Shown in pieces: positions 4,713-8,738 of a stretch of DNA of 8,738 bases (position 1 is the stretch's first letter; each line of letters begins with the position of its first letter). The stretch covers positions 1 to 8,738 of the forward strand of contig JAHDGO010000073.1 in assembly GCA_020627605.1 (NCBI GenBank). The letters run 5' to 3'. This DNA is from Yoonia sp. Lineage in GTDB: Bacteria > Pseudomonadota > Alphaproteobacteria > Rhodobacterales > Rhodobacteraceae. The notes beneath the pieces were generated by a model that did not search any database, had not been told where the DNA came from, and saw only the letters and a list, made by a program, of their open reading frames with translations. Made by a program: the position numbers and the translations under genes.

Positions 4713-6653
4713 ATGCGCCTGTCTGCACTTTTTATCCGGTTGATCGCCTTTGTCGCGGCGGGCTTTGCCTCTGTCGCGGCGGCGCGTTCCACCGTGACAC
4801 TGGTCGAGGAACGTTCCGTCGTTGCCGTACAGGAAACCCTTGTAGATCAAGGGTATGACTGGGCTGCGGTGCTGGGCGACGGCCTGCAGGTGATCCTTGA
4901 AGGCGAAGCCCCGACAGAGGCGGTGCGCTTTCGCGCGATCTCTGCTGCGGGTGGCATGGTGGATGCCAGCCGGGTCATCGACAATCTGTCGGTCGCCGAT
5001 TCGGCGCAGATCGCCCCGCCGGAGTTTGCGATCGAGATTTTGCGCAATGATGCCGGTATTTCCCTGATCGGCCTGATCCCCGCAAGCATGGATCGCGAGG
5101 CATTGACCGCGCAGATCAACGACATCGCTGACGGGCTGCCGGTGACGGACTTTCTTGAGGTGGGCGATTATCCCGCGCCGGACACATGGCGTGACGCGCT
5201 GAATTACGCGCTGCGTGCAATGGACCTGCTGAACAAATCCAAAATCTCTGTGAATGCGGACCGGGTCAACGTCACCGCCCTGTCAGACAGCCCAGAGGAA
5301 AAGCGGCGTTTGGAAACCACACTGGCGCGCAACACGCCGGATGGTGTGCGGCTCGCCGTCCAGATCAACGCCCCGCGCCCGGTGATTTCGCCCTTCGCGA
5401 CGCGCTTTACCCTTGATGATCAGGGCGCAAGATTTGACGCCTGCACCGCCGACACAAGCGAGGCCATTGCCGCGATTGTCGCCGCCGCTTCTGACGCGGG
5501 GTTCCAGCAACGTGCCAACTGCGTGCTTGCACTGGGTGCGCCATCCAAAGACTGGGGCAGCGCCGTGGCCAGTTCCATCGCGGCGGTTGAAAAGCTGGGC
5601 GGTGGCACTGTCACCATATCCGACACTGATATTACGCTCACTGCGCTGGCGGGCACCGGTCAGGCCACCTTTGACAATATCGTCGGGCGGCTGGAAAACG
5701 ACTTGCCAGATGTCTTTGCCCTGCGCGCCGACCTGCCCGAACAGCCGCAGGATGTGGCCGAGGAATTGCCACAGTTTACAGCCACCCTCAGCCCCGAGGG
5801 AGAGGTGCAATTGCGTGGCCGCGTGCCAGACGACATCACCAACAGCGTTGCGGAAAACTTTGCCAACGCGAAATTTGGCCAGCGCAATATCACCATGGGC
5901 ACACGCATCGCCGAAAACCTGCCAGCAGGCTGGTCCGTCCGCGTACTGGCCGGGATTGAGGCCCTGTCAGAGCTGTCAAATGGGGTCGTTGTGGTCGAGC
6001 CTGACAGCCTGACGGTGCGCGGCAATACCGGCAACGCAGATGCAAATGCCACAATCACCGGCCTGTTGATCGACAAACTGGGACAGGGTGCGGATTTCGA
6101 CATTGACGTCAGCTATGTCGAACAGCTTGACCCGATTGCGGGCCTGCCAACGCCAGAGGAATGCATCGAACAGGTCAAGACTGTCACGGACGGGCGCAAG
6201 ATCCTGTTCGATCCCGGTTCTGCTGATCTGACGGCTGATACGCAGCCCGTCGTCGATGACATTGCCGAAATTCTGAAAATCTGCGGCGATCTGCCGGTGC
6301 GCATTGCGGGCTACACCGACAGTCAGGGCCGCGAAGAGATGAACCAGCAACTGTCGCAAGAGCGTGCAAATGCCGTGCTGATGGCGCTGAGCGCACGCCG
6401 CGTGCCGATTTCCACGTTCGAGGCTGTTGGTTTTGGCGAGGAAAGCCCGATTGCCGACAACGAGACCGAAGAAGGCCGCGAGGCCAACCGCAGGATTGAA
6501 TTCAGCCTCATCGTTCCTGAATCGACGGCTCAGGAAACCTCTACCCTTGACGACATCGCCGAAGACACGCCAGTAGAAGGTGCAGAGACCGCACCCGAGG
6601 CGGCCGAAGACGCAGACCCTGCGTCAGAAAGCGATGAGACCGAAGACCAATGA
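4713..6653 (+). CDS. Secreted BON-like/OmpA-domain envelope protein with acidic tail
   Basis: A 646-residue envelope protein. Residues 1-24 are a signal peptide (basic MRLSALFIRL, hydrophobic core, cleavage likely after VAAA), so the mature protein enters the periplasm or outer membrane. Residues 30-475 have no transmembrane beta-barrel look. They consist of alternating beta/alpha units like BON domains, arranged as about three 120-residue repeats (near 105-227, 228-354, 355-472) plus a shorter first unit. Residues 484-600 are an OmpA-like peptidoglycan-binding domain: ILFDPGSADL (497-506), IAGYTDSQG (531-539), NQQLSQERA (544-552) and EANRRIEF (590-597). D536 and R551 match the residues that bind diaminopimelate in OmpA. 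A lysine/arginine-free acidic tail (601-646, 17 D/E) follows. Cysteines are only C244, C270, C484 and C524. The architecture recalls BON+OmpA proteins such as mycobacterial ArfA, but its exact role is unknown. It overlaps the downstream coiled-coil gene by ATGA. Confidence 0.9.
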   Translation: MRLSALFIRLIAFVAAGFASVAAARSTVTLVEERSVVAVQETLVDQGYDWAAVLGDGLQVILEGEAPTEAVRFRAISAAGGMVDASRVIDNLSVADSAQIAPPEFAIEILRNDAGISLIGLIPASMDREALTAQINDIADGLPVTDFLEVGDYPAPDTWRDALNYALRAMDLLNKSKISVNADRVNVTALSDSPEEKRRLETTLARNTPDGVRLAVQINAPRPVISPFATRFTLDDQGARFDACTADTSEAIAAIVAAASDAGFQQRANCVLALGAPSKDWGSAVASSIAAVEKLGGGTVTISDTDITLTALAGTGQATFDNIVGRLENDLPDVFALRADLPEQPQDVAEELPQFTATLSPEGEVQLRGRVPDDITNSVAENFANAKFGQRNITMGTRIAENLPAGWSVRVLAGIEALSELSNGVVVVEPDSLTVRGNTGNADANATITGLLIDKLGQGADFDIDVSYVEQLDPIAGLPTPEECIEQVKTVTDGRKILFDPGSADLTADTQPVVDDIAEILKICGDLPVRIAGYTDSQGREEMNQQLSQERANAVLMALSARRVPISTFEAVGFGEESPIADNETEEGREANRRIEFSLIVPESTAQETSTLDDIAEDTPVEGAETAPEAAEDADPASESDETEDQ

Positions 6654-6976
6654 ACAGAACCGAATTTATCATCGCGACGGCCGTCATTCTTTTTGTGGCC
6701 TTTAGTCTGGGCTGGTTTGCCAGCTGGCTGATCAACCGCTTTACCCGCGTCACCAAGGCCGAAGTGGGCGAATTGGACAAACTCGCCCAGGCCCTGCACG
6801 AGGCCGAGGAAACCCGCGATCAGGCGATTACCTATCTGCAGCAGCGTGAGGCAGAGATGACCAACCAGCTGAGCCAGACAGAGGCCGAGCTGCGCGCTGC
6901 CATGGACGGGCTGCGCGAGGCCCGGCAAGAGGCCGAAGAACTGCGCGCTTACGTCGAACGTCAGAACGCCGGATAA
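6650..6976 (+). CDS. Single-pass membrane coiled-coil protein, unknown function
   Basis: A 108-residue protein I cannot assign to a named family. Residues 6-28 (FIIATAVILFVAFSLGWFAS plus WLI) form one membrane helix. From about 38 to 105 the sequence is continuous charged helix rich in E, Q, A, R and L (ELDKLAQALHEAEETRD, then LSQTEAELRAAMDGLREA), a strong coiled-coil pattern without proline. Basic residues R30, R33 and K36 directly after the helix suggest, by the positive-inside rule, that the coiled coil is cytoplasmic; a periplasmic placement is not excluded. The ATG overlaps the TGA of the OmpA-family gene (ATGA, 6650-6653), so the two are almost certainly co-expressed and probably act together at the envelope. 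The stop (6974-6976) is 2 nt from the end of the convergent sua5 gene. Confidence 0.88.
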   Translation: MNRTEFIIATAVILFVAFSLGWFASWLINRFTRVTKAEVGELDKLAQALHEAEETRDQAITYLQQREAEMTNQLSQTEAELRAAMDGLREARQEAEELRAYVERQNAG

Positions 6977-6978
6977 GC

Positions 6979-7929
6979 CTAGTCGCGCGGTGCTGCCGCA
7001 CGGCGTAGCCGGTCGTTGATCGCGGCACCCAAACCATGATCTGGGATCGGCGAGACTGCGATTTTGGCCGCACCCATCGCATCAAGCGTATGCAGGCAGG
7101 CAAAAAGACGTGATGCCGCCTCTGTCAGGTCACCGGATGGCGACAGGTTCAGCGCGGCCTCAACAGGACCAAAGCCCAGCAAAACCTCATCGTCTTCGAC
7201 CTGCGTTGCGTTCAGCCGCACCCGCCCTTGCGGGGCATAATGCGCGGCAAGCTGACCCGGCGCGATCGGCACAGCGGGGTCGGCAGGCAACAGCAAAGGC
7301 GCGCCAAGACAGGCGCTCAACGCCTCTGCCGGAATGCCGCCGGCGCGCAGCAGGGCGGGTTGGCCGATGCAGCTGACAATCGTCGATTCCACCCCCACCG
7401 TGCAGTCACCGCCATCCAGTACCGCATCAATCCGGCCTGCCAGTCCTGCGGCCACGTGATCTGCCGATGTGGGGCTGACGCGGCCGGATGGGTTCGCTGA
7501 CGGGGCCGCAACGGGGCCACCAAACCGCCGCAGCAGGTCCTGCGCCAGCGCATGGTCTGGCACACGCACCGCCAGCGTATCCAAGCCGGCAGTCACAAGT
7601 TTCGAGATACCAGCGCCTTGCTTCAGCGGCAGCACAAGGGTCAATGCGCCGGGCCAGAACGCCGTGGCCAGTCGCAGGGCATCGTCGTTGAAGTCGCAAT
7701 ACTCCTGCGCCGCCGTCAGCTCTGGCAGATGCACGATCAGCGGGTTGAAACTGGGCCGGGCCTTGGCCGCATAGATGCCTGCAACGGCCCTGTCATCACA
7801 CGCATCCGCGCCCAGACCGTAGACCGTTTCGGTCGGAAACGACACCAGCCCACCACCGCGCAGGATGGCGGCGGCGGCATCCAGTCCGGCGGCATCGGGT
7901 GACAATCTGCGCATTTCGGGGGAGGTCAT
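6979..7929 (-). CDS. sua5: L-threonylcarbamoyladenylate synthase, two-domain Sua5 type
   Basis: A 316-residue cytoplasmic enzyme that makes threonylcarbamoyl-AMP from threonine, bicarbonate and ATP, the donor for the t6A modification at A37 of ANN-decoding tRNAs (with TsaB/D/E). The YrdC domain fills about 8-200: SFPTETVYGLGADA (30-43), KARPSFNPLIVH (56-67), FWPGALTLVL (91-100), VRVPDH (121-126), APSANPSGRVSPT (142-154) and GVESTIVSC (179-187). A linker with PGQLAAHYAP (224-233) and a C-terminal Sua5 domain (about 235-316, ending AAINDRLRRAA) follow; this second domain separates Sua5 from the shorter TsaC. ATG 7929 gives the normal N-terminus. No Shine-Dalgarno is visible just upstream (ACGCCACGTC), and ATG 7911 (MRRLSPDAAG) is a possible shorter start. 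A longer in-frame extension runs antisense into the acyl-CoA dehydrogenase gene. It is divergent from that gene and convergent with the coiled-coil gene. Confidence 0.95.
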   Translation of the reverse strand: MTSPEMRRLSPDAAGLDAAAAILRGGGLVSFPTETVYGLGADACDDRAVAGIYAAKARPSFNPLIVHLPELTAAQEYCDFNDDALRLATAFWPGALTLVLPLKQGAGISKLVTAGLDTLAVRVPDHALAQDLLRRFGGPVAAPSANPSGRVSPTSADHVAAGLAGRIDAVLDGGDCTVGVESTIVSCIGQPALLRAGGIPAEALSACLGAPLLLPADPAVPIAPGQLAAHYAPQGRVRLNATQVEDDEVLLGFGPVEAALNLSPSGDLTEAASRLFACLHTLDAMGAAKIAVSPIPDHGLGAAINDRLRRAAAPRD

Positions 7930-8045
7930 GACGTGGCGTTTTGGTTGATGAGGTCGCCCGCTTGGATAGGTTGAGCGGGAATTGACGTTGCATAGCTGGC
8001 GTTCCGTCCTTTGCCAAGCAGCAGCATAACTCGGGGATGAAACGC
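7930..8045. promoter_or_regulatory. Divergent spacer between sua5 and acyl-CoA dehydrogenase, with inverted repeat
   Basis: This 116-nt spacer must serve both divergent genes. CCCGCT (7957-7962) and AGCGGG (7974-7979) form a perfect 6-bp inverted repeat with an 11-nt spacing, a possible operator or a hairpin in the sua5 leader. TTGACG (7982-7987) resembles a rightward -35 box, but no good -10 lies 16-18 nt downstream (bases 8004-8011 read CCGTCCTT). GGGGATGA (8033-8040) is the likely ribosome-binding region for the rightward gene. The assignment as a regulatory region is from position; the individual sites are weak. Confidence 0.4.
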
Positions 8046-8738
8046 ATGGCCTACCGCGCACCTGTCGGCGATTTTCGCTTTCTGATGGATCACGTTGTCG
8101 GATTTTCCGACGTCGCCGCCACCGATCGCTTTGCCGAGGCGACACCGGATATGGTTGATGCGATCCTCACCGAAGCCGCCAAGATGTGTGAAGAGGTCAT
8201 CGCCCCTTTGAACCGCGCAGGCGACCTGCACCCGGCGCATCTGGAAAACGGCGTCGTGCGGACCTCCCCCGGTTTTGCCGAAGGCTATCAGGCGATTGCC
8301 GAAGGTGGCTGGATCGGCATGTCAGCCTCGCCCGAGGTGGGCGGTATGGGCCTGCCGATGACACTGACCACCAGCGTGAACGAAATGCTGTCGAGCGCCT
8401 GTCTGTCGCTGCAGCTGTCACCGCTGATGACCCAGGGCCAGATCGAAGCGCTGGAGCATCACGCCTCTGACGCCATCAAGGATGTTTACCTGCCCAAGCT
8501 GATTTCCGGCGCATGGAACGGCACGATGAACCTGACCGAACCTCAGGCGGGGTCTGACGTCGGCGCGCTGCGCACCAAGGCCGAACCGAATGGCGATGGC
8601 ACCTATGCCATCACTGGCCAGAAAATCTACATCAGCTGGGCCGACAATGATTTCACCGAAAATGTCTGCCATCTCGTGCTGGCCCGTCTGCCGGACGGGG
8701 TTCCGGGGACCAAAGGCATCAGCCTGTTCATGGTGCCC
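8046..8738 (+). CDS. Acyl-CoA dehydrogenase, DmdC-like (N-terminal part, cut by window end)
   Basis: The frame stays open from ATG 8046 to the last base, giving 231 residues of a longer FAD flavoprotein. The N-terminus MAYRAPVGDFRFLMDHVVGF is the short N-terminal extension found in the roughly 590-residue acyl-CoA dehydrogenases of the FadE/DmdC type. GWIGMSASPEVGGMGLP (89-105) and MNLTEPQAGSDVGALRTKA (161-179) are the FAD/substrate-binding motifs, the latter being acyl-CoA dehydrogenase signature 1. GQKIYISWAD (191-200) follows. These enzymes introduce a 2,3 double bond into acyl-CoA. The closest resemblance I recall is to roseobacter methylmercaptopropionyl-CoA dehydrogenase DmdC of the DMSP demethylation pathway, but ordinary fatty or branched acyl-CoA substrates are equally possible without the C-terminal half and neighbours. 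GGGGATGA lies 5 nt upstream of the ATG. The gene is divergent from sua5. Confidence 0.93.
   Translation, partial: MAYRAPVGDFRFLMDHVVGFSDVAATDRFAEATPDMVDAILTEAAKMCEEVIAPLNRAGDLHPAHLENGVVRTSPGFAEGYQAIAEGGWIGMSASPEVGGMGLPMTLTTSVNEMLSSACLSLQLSPLMTQGQIEALEHHASDAIKDVYLPKLISGAWNGTMNLTEPQAGSDVGALRTKAEPNGDGTYAITGQKIYISWADNDFTENVCHLVLARLPDGVPGTKGISLFMVP

Noticed and set aside
5283..5810. 175-residue open frame antisense to the OmpA-family gene
   Set aside because: It is a mirror of a high-GC coding region with no start context or domain.
7930..8145. In-frame extension of sua5 to 388 residues
   Set aside because: It runs antisense through the acyl-CoA dehydrogenase start and adds no family sequence.

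Overview
The window looks like ordinary chromosomal DNA from a marine or soil alphaproteobacterium of the Rhodobacterales (Roseobacter/Rhodobacter group). The grounds are the high G+C content, the plant-type GshA, the sequence styles of UbiA and Sua5, a long BON/OmpA protein, and an acyl-CoA dehydrogenase of the DmdC type. This is inferred from family resemblance, not from a database search. I see no tRNA, rRNA, CRISPR array, insertion sequence or phage gene.

Layout. Positions 1-147 (+) hold the 3' end of plsY (membrane phospholipid synthesis). It converges with a leftward four-gene block that reads, in transcription order, rsmE (3680-2958), a GNAT-type acetyltransferase (2961-2122), a two-helix membrane protein of unknown function (2129-1611) and gshA (1553-183). 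The first three overlap by a few bases and are probably translationally coupled; gshA follows after 57 nt that contain a short inverted repeat. A very small divergent gap (12-30 nt) separates rsmE from ubiA (3711-4658, +), which prenylates 4-hydroxybenzoate in ubiquinone synthesis. A strong GC hairpin without a U-tract lies between ubiA and a 646-residue secreted OmpA-domain protein (4713-6653, +). That gene overlaps by ATGA a 108-residue single-helix coiled-coil protein (6650-6976, +). Two bases further on, the convergent sua5 gene (7929-6979, -) makes threonylcarbamoyl-AMP for tRNA t6A modification. A 116-nt divergent spacer separates sua5 from the first 231 codons of an acyl-CoA dehydrogenase (8046 to the window end, +).

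Most genes are housekeeping: lipid and quinone synthesis, glutathione synthesis, 16S rRNA methylation and tRNA modification. The part least explained by known biology is the ompA-like gene and its overlapping partner. The OmpA-like protein appears to be built from three roughly 120-residue tandem repeats of BON-like halves, each marked by a tryptophan, then a peptidoglycan-binding OmpA domain and an acidic tail. No clear novel defence, mobile or regulatory system is visible, and the findings are scored accordingly.
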